Assembly (NCBI GenBank): GCA_020002185.1
Contig: CM034541.1
Location: 53,528,553 to 53,592,552, forward strand
Length of the DNA: 64,000 nucleotides
Source of the DNA: Paraescarpia echinospica
Lineage: Eukaryota; Annelida; Polychaeta; Sabellida; Siboglinidae
Direction of reading: 5' to 3'
Shown here piece by piece: positions 38,701 through 45,420 of this stretch (its first letter is position 1; each line of letters begins with the position of its first letter). The translations under genes and the position numbers were made by a program. The notes under the pieces were generated by a model. The model was not told where the DNA came from. It saw nothing but the letters and a program-made list of their open reading frames with translations, and did no database searches.

Positions 38701-41700
38701 GGATATGACAAAATAAGAAAGCGCTACTAAAGACAGAGATATTGTTACACAGACAGGGACAATATCCTGGCTGCAGACTCGTAATCATTGACAAAGGATG
38801 ATCCTGGCTGTAGGATCGTTATTATCAAGGATGTTACTCAAGGATGATCCTGGCTGTAGGATTATTATTATCAAGGATGTCACTCAATGTTGGTGATAAA
38901 TCAGTGCATTGTCGACCTTCAAATACTTTCTGTTCATTGAATCAATAACGTTGCATGTTTCTTTAGCTGAGAATTAAATTTTAAGTATTAACTACCGGTA
39001 GTTTATAATTAGTGCACCACACCTGAAAATAGGCTGCATGTTGTCTGTGCTTTTATTGTAATACATCACAAATGTCTACTGGTAGGGCCTCATTCGTGAC
39101 GACGACTGAGTGAGAAGTACTGCGGGAGTGAAGAGAACAGACAAGGGAAGAATGGAGGAACGAAGGGTGGAGGGGAAGAATCAGGAGGAAGCTAAAGGAG
39201 TTGGTTAGTGGGAGGACTACGGGAAACAAATGGAAGGGATCCACTAACAAAGCCAGGGGATCCCAGGGGTAGAACTACCCACTAGTCCGCTAGTCCGTAC
39301 ACTAGTAAAGATTACGGCGGACTAGTAAACCCGGCCTACCAACTAGTCCGGCTGTCTAGTAAAAATCAGCGTGTTGCGTGGCGCCACCAACCGTACAATT
39401 GACAAAGTAAATCTTCACCTAATGTGAATCGACAGTGAAACGGTACTTTTGATTGGTTGTTGTGTGACATAGAAATCTGAAACGACCGTTTTGTTTGGCT
39501 TAGCGTAGAGGGGTACCGGCTAATGAGCGCAATTGGCGTCCATTTTCGCGTCTATTTTCTAATCTATTTTCAAATGCGCGGATTTCGAATACGGTTCACA
39601 TCTTCAGTTCTACATCAATTATTTTGTTAATTCATTACTAATTATTTTGTTACGTTTACGCACGATGCATCGTTATTTAACTGGGGTTGCAAAACCAGAA
39701 GTTAAACGCAAGGTGGAAAAGCGAGAACGGGACACGCTGTACGACCAGCAGAAACGACAGCGTGGCTATTTGAAGGTTTGGGAACGAGACCACACTTGGC
39801 TGTCCTACGATGACGACAACGATTTGATGTTTTGCAAAGTGTGCAGGACACACAACGTAACTGGTGTCCGTGGCAAGAATGCGTTCTTGACTGGCACGGA
39901 CAACTTTCGTCCAGACTCGCTACGCGCACACAGTACAAGCGAGGCGCACACACGAGCTGTCTTCCGGCAAACTGCGTTCGAAGCCCGTCCCGGCACTGCA
40001 CCTGCCCACCGAGCCATCCAAGCGCTGAACACGGCCACCATGGACCGTCTGACGCATTTGTTTAGGTAATTATGTTACCCATGTGATATAATGTTATAAA
40101 ATGTAAAAAAAATATTGTGTTTGATTGTACTTTGTTAGGGTTAGCACTATATGGTTTAAATTATTATCCCTCATTTCTCTGTTATCTCTCATTTCAAGCG
40201 TGCCGTGCAGTAAACAATGCCATGGGAAATTATTAATTTGCATTTGATGTAGATCTGTGTTATAACTTGCCTGGATCTTCGGGTTCAAAAGTAATACTAT
40301 TTAGTGTTGTATTTCCCGCCTTTATGCATCATATTTTTGGTTTTGAGAACGTGGCTTGTCTTGTGATTTTTGTGCTTTTATTAAAATTTAAACCTGCCCA
40401 TCTTCAAATCTTCATCAAGTTTTGTTTTGAAAGCGAGGATGTTTTTAGTATTCACTGTTTGCTGAGGAAGGTTGTTATGTTGTGACTATACTCAGTATTT
40501 ACTTAATACTATGATATTTAATATTTCCTGCATTGGATGTTTCAGGACTTGTCACGCGATAGCAAAGCACCGGCGTCCGTTCACAGATTATGTGTGGCAG
40601 TGTACCCTGGACGCACAGAAGGGCCTTGATGTGGGGAACACTTATCGGAATGACAAGGCATGCAAGCAGTTCGTGCGTGCCATCGCTGAGGTTGAGCGCC
40701 GTCACCTCGCACAGCACCTGGAGAGTGCTCACTTTCTCGCCCTCATCAGTGACGGTACGACAGATGCGTCCATCACGGAAGCGGAGATAGTGTACGTGAG
40801 GTATGCAGTGAATGGTGTCGTCTCTACTGCCTTCGCTGGTATTGAGAATGTCGGCAAGGCAGATGCTCCATCAATCAAGCGGGCAATTGACGGTGTCGTG
40901 GAGCGCTACCTCCACATCCCGAAAGAGACACTCATGAAGAAGCTTGTCGGATTCGGCAGTGATGGCGCCGCTGTTATGACCGGATCAGTCAACGGTGTCG
41001 CCACGCTCTTCCGAAATGAGCAGCCGTGTCTGCAAGCAATCCACTGCTATGCGCATCGCCTGGAACTTGCATATAAGGACGCATTGTGTCGGTTGCCCAT
41101 GTACACAAAGTTGAGCGGTCTCCTCCTGAGCCTCTACTTGTTCTACTATCACTCGCCACTGAACCGTAGCAACTTGAAGGCAGCATTCGACACATTGTCT
41201 CTGCCATGTGTCCTTCCACCACGTGTCGGTGGCACTCGCTGGTTGCCACATCTGCTGAAGGCACTGCAGGCCCTTGTGAAGGGATATCCAGCATATGTCC
41301 TGCATCTGACGCAGATGCAAGTGCCCGGGGGCTCCGGAGATGCCAAGGCAAAGGCCATTGGCTTCTTGGCGACACTGCACCGACGAGACATCATCGAGAT
41401 GGCACACTTCCTTCTCGATGTGCTGTTTGTTCTGAGCAAGCTGTCGCTGGTGGCTCAGACAGTGACTGCGACAGTTGCTGATGTACATGCCACGCTGACA
41501 TCCGTTGTGGCCACCCTTGTGATGTACAAGACGACCACAACTGCCAAGGAGCGTGCCCTGGCGCGCATGGAAGACTTCCATGGTGAGACACTCACAGGTG
41601 CTGTCTTCGCCAAGCAGACCCGACTGCAGATCTTGGGCAACCTGGTCAGCTGTCTGGAGGGTCGCTTCGTTGACAGCAATTCGGACGTTGTGCGTGCATC

Positions 41701-42708
41701 ATCAATCGTTAGCTTCAAGCTGTGGCCTGAAGCTGCAGGTGATTATGGAAATGACGCTGTGGCCACACTCAACAACCATTTTGGCCCTGTGCTTCGCGAC
41801 GCTGGCATCGATACTGCCAGTGTGGAGACGGAGTGGACACTTCTGAAGATGATCCTGTATGAACAGTCCCCAGACGTGCGACAGCTGACATGGTCTAGTG
41901 TCAATGCAGCCCACCAGGCAGAGTATGGAAACATACTTGGGCTTGTTGACGCCATTCTGACTCTGCCAGCCAGCTCGGCTGATGCGGAGAGAGGCTTCAG
42001 TCAGCTGAAGCTGACGAAGAGCAGCATCCGGTCAGTCCTGAAGGCAGATCGACTGACTGATCTGTTGACCATTCAGCTGAGTTCACCAGACATCGCTGCA
42101 TTTGAACCGAAGGAGGCAATCGAGCTGTGGAGTGCTGGTGGAGCCCGGAGGCCAGACACTCAGCCGCTTAGGCCAAGGCCCGACTGTAGTAGTTACACTG
42201 ACAGCAGTGACACCGACTGTGATGACAGTAGTGCCTCCGACTCTGAGTGACACTGACTGACTGACAGGCAGTGTTAACGCCAGGCCTGGATGACACTGTG
42301 GTTTTTTGTGTTTTAAATAAAATTGTTGTGACCTAAATGTGTGCTATGTTTTTTATTTGCAGGACTAGTAAACCTTTTGGCGGACTAGTAAACTTTTGTC
42401 TTTACTAGTCCTGCTGTCTAGTAAAATAAATGCTGAAGTTCTACCCCTGGATCCACAAGGGTGGAGGGTAGGAGGTAAGACTGTGCAAAGAGAGATTGAT
42501 GAAACTGTGCCAGTGAGAGGGATGAGGCCAAATGTACATTTGGACTGGACTGTATTGTGTTTATGCACCAACGTGCATATCGAATGGGATATATATATAT
42601 ATATATATATAGACTACAGGGAGAATGAAGAAAGCAACATCCAAATGTGACTGTACTCACCCCAAGCGATCCTGTGAACTGTATATTTGGTCTCCGGCTC
42701 ATGCCATT
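8567..42708 (-). CDS. ELL: ELL, RNA polymerase II elongation factor (11 exons; N-terminal exon missing)
   Basis: ELL proteins raise the elongation rate of RNA polymerase II by suppressing pausing and act in the nucleus in the super elongation complex (with AFF4 and P-TEFb) and the little elongation complex. Joining the eleven exons listed below gives 1815 bases: 604 codons plus stop, with every junction in phase and every intron GT-AG. Counting from the first visible codon, residues 1-100 match the ELL N-terminal domain (RPNIQF, SYDFVQQ, LECLGSL, KISVHANDD). Residues 100-282 form a long Asn/Gly/Ser/His-rich linker. Residues 283-360 match the conserved RDRILHLLALKSYKKPELL segment and the following helices. 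A linker with DPFPAKKPRL follows, then the occludin homology domain (about 493-604), which in ELL2 binds AFF4. Human ELL is about 620 residues, so probably only 30-60 N-terminal residues are absent. Introns total over 32 kb and are full of repeats. The paralogue (ELL, ELL2 or ELL3) cannot be fixed by eye, and invertebrates usually have one copy. Confidence 0.93.
8726..9216. other. ELL intron
   Basis: A 491-base intron before the last exon, with several short AATGTCACA-type repeats between 8755 and 8930. Nothing else seen. Confidence 0.7.
9217..9388 (-). CDS. ELL: ELL exon, occludin homology domain part 1
   Basis: The exon is 172 bases with acceptor TTTGCAG and donor GTAGGC. KEQRYTYKADFNLQYDEYRRLH followed by helical sequence ending in EEGSDEYE is a clear match to the first half of the Occludin/ELL domain, a long antiparallel helical hairpin. 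Confidence 0.96.
9389..9976. other. ELL intron with MITE copy 1
   Basis: A 588-base intron. It holds the pogo-like MITE (9465-9648) and then a very A+T-rich stretch (9660-9910). Confidence 0.7.
9465..9648 (+). mobile_element. pogo/Tigger-like MITE, copy 1
   Basis: This is a 184-bp element in an ELL intron. The left end is CAGTCGAACCTCGCTTAACA; the right end, reverse complemented, is CAGTGGAACCTCAATAATAA. It is preceded by TA, while the right flank reads CA, so the TA target duplication may be mutated. The internal AATACAGCCACCTTGC and TCACCTTAGGAC blocks recur in the copy at 32056-32249. The CAGTGGAACCTC terminus is typical of pogo/Tigger-type elements. No coding capacity. Confidence 0.7.
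9977..10073 (-). CDS. ELL: ELL exon ending in PDYE
   Basis: The exon is 97 bases with acceptor GTTTCAG and donor GTGTGT. It encodes an acidic linker ending EMPDYE-R, which joins the next exon as PDYERKYKRI, equivalent to the PDYLLKYAAI start of the occludin homology domain. Confidence 0.88.
10965..11035. repeat. TG/CG alternating purine-pyrimidine tract
   Basis: Mostly alternating purine and pyrimidine (GTGTGTGCGCGTGTGCGTGT, then TGTGTGTGCGCGCGCGTTTG), the composition that favours left-handed DNA. Confidence 0.7.
11409..11640. mobile_element. possible short MITE-like element (GGGCACCGTTTC end)
   Basis: GGGCACCGTTTCGCTAAACATTC is followed by the perfect palindrome CTTAAGAGCTCTTAAG and a CGATTTT...AAAATCG stem. 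Similar ends occur at 55065 (GGGGACCATTTCTCAAACATTC, then CACGATTTT) and 60056 (GGGGACCGGTTTCATGAAGC). The right boundary is undefined, so this is tentative. Confidence 0.35.
13577..13645. repeat. 32-bp inverted repeat hairpin with 5-nt loop
   Basis: The arms at 13577-13608 and 13614-13645 (CGATAGCCCAATGTC at the outer end, CCGCC near the loop) pair at 28 of 32 positions, and all four differences are transitions. As a minus-strand RNA three of the four become G-U wobbles. The hairpin is C+G-rich inside A+T-rich intron sequence. Weaker pairing (GCGATGC with GCATTGC) continues beyond the arms. Confidence 0.85.
15285..15495 (-). CDS. ELL: ELL exon with DPFPAKKPRLAHV motif
   Basis: The exon is 211 bases with acceptor TTGACAG and donor GTGAGT. 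DPFPAKKPRLAHV matches the DPLANKKPRISHF motif of vertebrate ELL, a basic stretch that could serve in nuclear import. The rest is a Lys/Ser/Thr-rich linker. Confidence 0.9.
15496..15993. other. ELL intron
   Basis: A 498-base A+T-rich intron. Nothing recognised. Confidence 0.7.
15994..16090 (-). CDS. ELL: ELL exon, Ser/Pro-rich linker
   Basis: The exon is 97 bases with acceptor TTCCCAG and donor GTACGT. It encodes a Ser/Pro/Gln-rich linker (PSPSQVTSPAVSPVH) with several SP dipeptides. It is identified by phase continuity and position rather than by sequence identity. Confidence 0.82.
16091..18786. other. ELL intron, 2.7 kb
   Basis: Unique-looking A+T-rich sequence. The minus strand is open for 112 codons at 16859-17197, and the peptide is Cys/His-rich (HQCQGELCCD, LYCHECGRSG), but I recognise no family and see no splice context. 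I regard it as chance or an old remnant. Confidence 0.5.
18787..18949 (-). CDS. ELL: ELL exon, DGIREKDKNSL to DEDRQLLK
   Basis: The exon is 163 bases with acceptor ACGCAG and donor GTGAGT. It encodes DGIREKDKNSLGATLKEIA through YNEVQQNYAFYSDEDRQLLK, corresponding to the helical segment ending in YSEGDQQLLKR in vertebrates. It completes the conserved domain begun in the previous exon. Confidence 0.94.
18950..22160. other. ELL intron, 3.2 kb, dominated by the 94-bp array
   Basis: About 2.1 kb of this intron is the array at 19507-21574. The rest is A+T-rich and includes a short (TA)n near 19200. The 134-codon minus frame at 21483-21887 runs partly through the array and is not supported. Confidence 0.7.
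19507..21574. repeat. minisatellite, 94 bp x 22
   Basis: The unit begins CTTTATGGTTGGCAGTAACC, with exact 94-base spacing from 19507 to 21481. The left copies are almost identical (differing mainly in CCCCGGGG versus CCCAGGGG). Copies right of about 20540 carry many substitutions. It lies wholly inside an ELL intron. Confidence 0.97.
22161..22231 (-). CDS. ELL: ELL exon, conserved HLLALKSYKKPELL segment
   Basis: This 71-base exon (acceptor TTTTCAG, donor GTGAGA) encodes RDRILHLLALKSYKKPELLSRLQR, with the first residue split with the previous exon. It is one of the most conserved stretches of the ELL family. It sits between the 94-bp array and the duplicated block at 22419. Confidence 0.95.
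22419..22745. repeat. direct duplication, 148 and 179 bp
   Basis: Two adjacent copies start CATTTGCAAATTGAATGCAG (22419 and 22567) and end GGGCTGTTTGAA. The second has a 31-bp block (CTATACCACT...ATCCCACC) that the first lacks; otherwise they look identical. This suggests a recent tandem duplication followed by an indel. Confidence 0.9.
22843..24069. repeat. minisatellite, 35 bp x 35
   Basis: The unit begins ACATTCACATAACAGATACC and ends with CATTTAT. Variants (CAGATA, TAGATA, CATATA; TTTATA, TTTCTA, TTTAAA) are scattered or clustered in short runs, as expected from unequal exchange. Confidence 0.97.
25881..27831. repeat. minisatellite, about 34 bp x 57, partly dimeric
   Basis: The unit is GACAGGCTGTGAGACTGGGT followed by GTCC(C)TAGTGTGTGT. 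Between about 26180 and 26760 two subtypes alternate (GTGTGACAGGCTGTGAGAC and GTATGATAGGCTGTGAGTC), giving a ~68-bp higher-order unit. The right end is homogeneous for the GTGTGACAGG subtype. Confidence 0.95.
27872..27972. repeat. minisatellite, 26 bp x 4
   Basis: Four copies of a unit starting TGACACAGTGACAGTGATCT, at 27872, 27898, 27924 and 27950, directly after the ~34-bp array. Confidence 0.92.
28266..28811 (-). CDS. ELL: ELL exon, long low-complexity linker
   Basis: This is the largest exon at 546 bases (acceptor TTGCAG, donor GTCAGT). It opens with AKEIKPSGPRIGHKVKKVVK, matching the conserved basic strand after the N-terminal helices. About 150 residues rich in Asn, Gly, Ser, His and Pro follow, probably disordered, with many N-G-H/G-N-H motifs. 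It ends in SVLNIPYR, just before the conserved RDRILHLLAL segment. The linker is much longer than in vertebrate ELL. Confidence 0.9.
28812..30524. other. ELL intron, 1.7 kb
   Basis: It contains the 39-bp array (29091-29385); otherwise nothing recognised. Confidence 0.7.
29091..29385. repeat. minisatellite, 39 bp x 7.5
   Basis: The unit is AACAAGACTACCATTCAAAG followed by TGGCTGTAACAAGATGTTT. The 13-codon period keeps frames open on both strands. It lies in an ELL intron. Confidence 0.93.
30525..30647 (-). CDS. ELL: ELL exon, N-terminal domain
   Basis: The exon is 123 bases with acceptor TTGTAG and donor GTAAGT. The peptide contains LECLGSLTHKISVHANDDVYQ followed by a helix (TKQRMAALESEVKKS). 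It corresponds to the LDCLGSIQDKITVCATDDSYQ region of vertebrate ELL. Phase is consistent on both sides. Confidence 0.92.
30648..32261. other. ELL intron, 1.6 kb
   Basis: It holds a 22-bp direct repeat (AATATCACAATGGGGTGTTT, near 30760 and 30780) and, at its upstream end, MITE copy 2. No gene seen. Confidence 0.7.
32056..32249 (-). mobile_element. pogo/Tigger-like MITE, copy 2, adjoining an ELL splice donor
   Basis: The left end is TA|CAGTGGAACCTCACTATTAA and the right end resembles its inverted repeat with small indels. Reverse complemented, it aligns with copy 1 through AATACAGCCACCTCGC and ATCACCTTAGGACAGTCCC. It is therefore the same family in the opposite orientation. It ends 12 bases from the end of the ELL exon at 32262. 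Confidence 0.68.
32262..32389 (-). CDS. ELL: ELL exon, N-terminal domain
   Basis: The exon is 128 bases with acceptor CTTGCAG and donor AG|GTCAGT. It encodes VVQIPVKKSY through FSLSSIQGDPYGSYDFVQQ, the signature strand pair of the ELL N-terminal domain ([20 protein letters not shown]-like). It ends with a split AG codon. A pogo-like MITE ends 12 bases beyond the donor. Confidence 0.93.
32919..33799. mobile_element. non-autonomous hAT-like element, 881 bp
   Basis: The ends are CAGGGTGC and GCAGCCTG (7 of 8 inverted), flanked on both sides by TAAAAT (32913-32918 and 33800-33805), a 6-bp target duplication. Subterminal sequence is rich in ACTAGTCC/TAGTCCGA motifs, like those in the autonomous element at 39264-42449. 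No transposase is recognisable inside; the 73-codon + frame at 33126-33347 matches nothing I know. Confidence 0.7.
35668..37139. repeat. minisatellite, 46 bp x 32
   Basis: The unit is TACTTATGTCAACCTGAGTT, then TGATATCCTACACACTACTGTAATTG. Exactly 32 x 46 bases. Two subtypes (ACTACTG and ACTATTG) are interspersed; the first copies carry ATGCAC instead of ACACAC. Confidence 0.97.
37556..37900. repeat. decaying ~38-bp tandem repeat with inverted ends
   Basis: Each unit carries GTTTCCCGAAGTGTGTTCAC, then TATAGGAAAC, so the unit starts GTTTCC and ends with its complement GGAAAC. The first four or five copies are clear; copies right of 37720 degrade progressively to GGTTTC...TTATTTCAC. Confidence 0.75.
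38098..38575 (+). mobile_element. possible TE remnant (GGCGTATCTAGGGGGG end)
   Basis: GGCGTATCTAGGGGGGGCC resembles the terminal sequence of several animal DNA transposons. It is followed by a 90-codon + frame (38278-38550) with a SQSRLAEQRIREGRK start. No matching right end or target duplication was found, so this is only a suggestion. Confidence 0.25.
38793..38886. repeat. 47-bp direct repeat, two copies
   Basis: AGGATGATCCTGGCTGTAGG and the following TATTATCAAGGATGT(T/C)ACTC occur twice in tandem. Confidence 0.75.
39264..39275 (+). repeat. hAT left terminal inverted repeat
   Basis: CAGGGGTAGAAC, the exact inverse of the right end at 42438-42449; preceded by GATCC. Confidence 0.9.
39316..39365 (+). 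repeat. hAT subterminal direct repeat, left copy
   Basis: GGCGGACTAGTAAAC, a variable spacer, then ACTAGTCCGGCTGTCTAGTA. It recurs in the same orientation at 42379-42427. The ACTAGT palindromes are candidate transposase binding sites. Confidence 0.8.
39665..42250 (+). CDS. hAT transposase (two exons, 701 residues)
   Basis: Exon 1 is 39665-40065 and exon 2 is 40546-42250, with a 480-base intron (TTTAG|GTAATT to TTTCAG|GACTTG). The joined frame is 2106 bases, open throughout. ATG 39665 is the first in frame. Residues about 45-95 form a TTF-type zinc finger (W45, C57, C60, H89, H95, as in ZNF862-like proteins). The RNase H-like core has SDGTTD (D203), GSDGA (D273), the HCYAH motif (C301, H304) and TRW (W366). 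A helical insertion follows, then E615 in SSADAERGFSQLK within the C-terminal hAT dimerisation region. The tail is Asp/Ser-rich. The protein would bind the element ends and excise them through hairpin intermediates on the flanking DNA. A domesticated host gene is unlikely, because it sits between intact inverted repeats. Confidence 0.92.
42316..42321 (+). terminator. polyadenylation signal of the hAT transposase gene
   Basis: AATAAA, 66 bases after the transposase stop codon and inside the element. Confidence 0.65.
42379..42427 (+). repeat. hAT subterminal direct repeat, right copy
   Basis: GGCGGACTAGTAAAC, spacer, then ACTAGTCCTGCTGTCTAGTA; the direct counterpart of 39316-39365. Confidence 0.8.
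42438..42449 (-). repeat. hAT right terminal inverted repeat
   Basis: GTTCTACCCCTG, followed by GATCC, the second copy of the target duplication. Confidence 0.9.
42589..42611. repeat. (AT)n microsatellite
   Basis: An uninterrupted AT run, 50 bases from the donor side of the ELL micro-exon. Confidence 0.9.
42661..42708 (-). CDS. ELL: ELL exon (first visible), 16 codons
   Basis: This 48-base exon lies between acceptor CTTTCAG and donor GTGAGT. It encodes 16 residues including RPNIQFTGSLG, matching the RPSIRFQGSQG-like strand of the ELL N-terminal domain. It is in phase 0 at its 3' end and joins exactly to the next exon (VVQIPVKK). Its small size makes it easy to miss. The hAT element ends only 211 bases away. 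Confidence 0.82.
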
Positions 42709-43010
42709 CTGAAAGAGAACCGGTCTCACATTAATAACCAGCACACAACAAGAGTCCTCTGTGTTGTCTCACTATGACAGACAGCTTCCAAGAAATACCT
42801 CGACACAGATGGTCTTTGTAACTGTGTTGAATGATTACTCACATCAATTCACAATACTCACCTACACTGCTTCCTGTGCACAATTACCTGACATGGAATG
42901 AAATGTTCATTATAGTTTCAAAATCCATATAAAACATATCTATACATATACCCAATAAATATTATACATAATATATATATAAATATATCTTTATATATAT
43001 ATGTATATAA

Positions 43011-43053
<43 letters not shown>

Positions 43054-45092
43054 TATATATATATATATATATTATGTGCACGTGTTCACTATTGGACAAC
43101 TTTTTTTAAGGAAGCCAAGGACATGAAAATTTGAAACTGTAGGAAATTAGTTTTTTTGACTATCTTCTCAGTGGTATGCACAATTGAAACAGTTTTAAAC
43201 TGTGTAAATTACAATTTCTTGCTATGCTTGAAGTCAGCACACACAAAAACAAACTTCATCGGCATAAGTTACTTTACTAATAAGTAAATGAAGCTACTTG
43301 GAGATCATGTAACTTAAACGATGCGAGAGCAAAACACACTTTAAAAAACAAATAAAAACATTTCTTGGTGTTATTATTATAAAGAGGACACAGGTTTTAG
43401 GCTCTAATTATTACAAGGAAATATCTTTTGGGTGTTTTCTTTCACTTTTATTTAGTGACACTGATGTCCCGTTTATGGCCCAGTATTGAAGACATGTCAT
43501 ACATATTTCTTCGCAGATGCTAATTTCCATCACTCTCATAGTGCACTGTTAGAGAACTACACCTACCACGGTTACTTACAGACAATAACATGGCTGCACA
43601 GTTAATCGATAAACATTAAAACATTTACCATGATCAACATTAATATAATTATCTTCTTTATTAATCTATAAATAATAAAGTACAACCACAATAACATCTG
43701 CAATGGCAATATATCAACTTTAATATGTCTGCCCTGGTAATCTGTAAACACTAAAATGTAAGGAGAACAGCACAAAGGCAATAATGGTGCAGTTCCCAAG
43801 CAATACTGCCAATGCTTGTGATAAACCATCCCCTTTTTATCAAACATTTCGCAGACTTTACGTATCCACTATGTCACAGTTTTCCTACGTCACAATTAAA
43901 ATTACGTGCGTGACAACCATCAAGCTTTGTCTTTGCCAACAATGTTGGTAACAGTTATCTATGTGAATTACATTACTATTGTGGCATTCTAGATCAAACA
44001 TTCCTGCATATTAGTTATCACTTAAAACCAGAATTTCAACATAATATATGACAGAATGTCTAAACACTCCGCACGTTCATTCGGTATCCATTTTTTGACA
44101 GAACTTTTGCTAGGCAACAGGTCACTTGGTGGATAGGTCAACTGGTTTTTGACAATGGAATTTCTCCACATTAATCTATGCTTCCTGACATCAAGAGTAC
44201 CAAGCATAGTGTTCATACAAACGTGTCATCAGAATGCGCCTAGTTTTGTTACGTGTGTAAAAGTTATTTCTTACTCACCAGATTATTGGATGAGTTATAA
44301 AATGCAAATATTTACAGACAAATGTGGGCCAGTTGAGGTCTTAAATATTGCCCCATTTACTTAGCCTATACATTCTAAAAAGGCCAACATTATAAAGTAC
44401 TATATTGAAATCATGGTAGGTAATACTTCAAAACCTACTTAAAAAGATGTCTCCCAAACATTTCGACAACTAAAACTAATATTTATTACCACTTTGGGGA
44501 TCAAATACAGACACCTAGTATGTTACATTTTTTTTTTTTTTAATATGCTCCATATTAAAATGTCAATGTCATTATTAAATGGTGACAAAGCAGTTTAGGT
44601 TAGGCAAGTATGCATTTGCCAATATTTAACATCTTTTAAAAAACGTCAAATACAAAAAATCAGCACTTTAAAATACAAATATATATTCCCCCCACAACCC
44701 TGGGCCTGTGATGACTGATCGTGTTTGCAGAACAGTTCTCCAACTGGGTTACAACCAAGTGGGTAATAAAACACCTTGTCTGCATGAAACCTGGAGTGGA
44801 ACTCTCAACTCTGCCCGTACTATTATAACTAGTTTCCTTTCTAGGAAACCTCAGGGAAATGGGCAAAAAAGGTACTGTCTGAATACCATGTTTCTTAATC
44901 TATAGCTGCAGCCAGTTTATGACACAACACGTTGGGTATTCCTGGAAATAAAATAATAGTTTATGGCAGATTGTAATACAAGTCCTCCAGATTTTGATGT
45001 GACGACCCCCTTTCTGGACAATAATCAGTGCAGTCAAATTAAAAGTCAAAAGGTAAACACACAGAAAACCAGCCCAACAAAACAACCAGCAT
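42709..45092. other. upstream of first visible ELL exon; no gene seen
   Basis: Presumably ELL intron. Apart from the composite microsatellite it is A+T-rich sequence without a recognisable exon. I looked for the missing ELL N-terminal exon here and did not find it. Confidence 0.5.
42970..43073. repeat. composite (AT)n-(AG)n-(AT)n microsatellite
   Basis: AT runs flank an AG run of about nine repeats. The near-symmetrical AT arms could form a large cruciform or hairpin. Confidence 0.9.
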
Positions 45093-45232
45093 GTTTAGTC
45101 AGTATAGTTTAGTCAGTATAGTTTAGTCAGTATAGTTTAGTCAGTATAGTTTAGTCAGTATAGTTTAGTCAGTATAGTTTAGTCAGTATAGTTTAGTCAG
45201 TATAGTTTAGTCAGTATAGTTTAGTCAGTATA
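45093..45232. repeat. 14 bp x 10 tandem repeat
   Basis: Ten identical copies of GTTTAGTCAGTATA. It adjoins the left half of the interrupted ~375-bp repeat, where the parallel copy has a single ATAGTCATAACTACTGACCA. The array may have expanded from that point. Confidence 0.97.
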
Positions 45233-45235
45233 GTT

Positions 45236-45330
45236 ACTAAAAAGTACTGACCATAAGTAATAAAGATACAAAACAATGTTACATAGAATTATAACATGTT
45301 AGGTTGCATAATGTTATTTACGTTAAGATT
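45236..45330 (+). repeat. ~375-bp repeat, copy 1, left part (split by the LINE)
   Basis: TACTGACCATAAGTAATAAAG through ATGTTATTTACGTTAAGATT matches 48330-48426 of the second copy. It continues at 48052 on the other side of the LINE. Confidence 0.82.
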
Positions 45331-45420
45331 TTAACAAGATTGCCATCCAGAGAATTAACTCTAGATGGCAGGTGGACAAGGAAGCCCTTTGGCTTATCGA
45401 GAGTCCAACCCTTTTATCTA

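Larger units (their letters stand above)
39264..42449 (+). mobile_element. autonomous hAT DNA transposon, apparently complete
   Basis: A 3186-bp element with 12-bp perfect terminal inverted repeats (CAGGGGTAGAAC and GTTCTACCCCTG). It is flanked by GATCC at 39259-39263 and 42450-42454. A 5-bp duplication is shorter than the 8 bp usual for hAT, but is the best exact fit. It encodes a two-exon transposase with no stop or frameshift, followed by AATAAA. Subterminal regions carry many ACTAGT palindromes and a long direct repeat. It lies in an ELL intron, transcribed opposite to ELL. Perfect ends, a flanking duplication and an open gene suggest recent activity. Confidence 0.9.
32390..42660. other. 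ELL intron, 10.3 kb, with two hAT elements and three arrays
   Basis: In order: the non-autonomous hAT (32919-33799), A+T-rich sequence to 35667, the 46-bp array, the decayed GTTTCC...GGAAAC array, an unclassified TE-like stretch (38098-38575), a short 47-bp duplication (38793-38886) and the autonomous hAT (39264-42449). No other ELL exon is needed, since the flanking exons are both phase 0. Confidence 0.7.

Noticed and set aside
40985..41581. 198-codon minus frame
   Set aside because: It is antisense to the hAT transposase exon 2, whose sense frame carries the recognised motifs.
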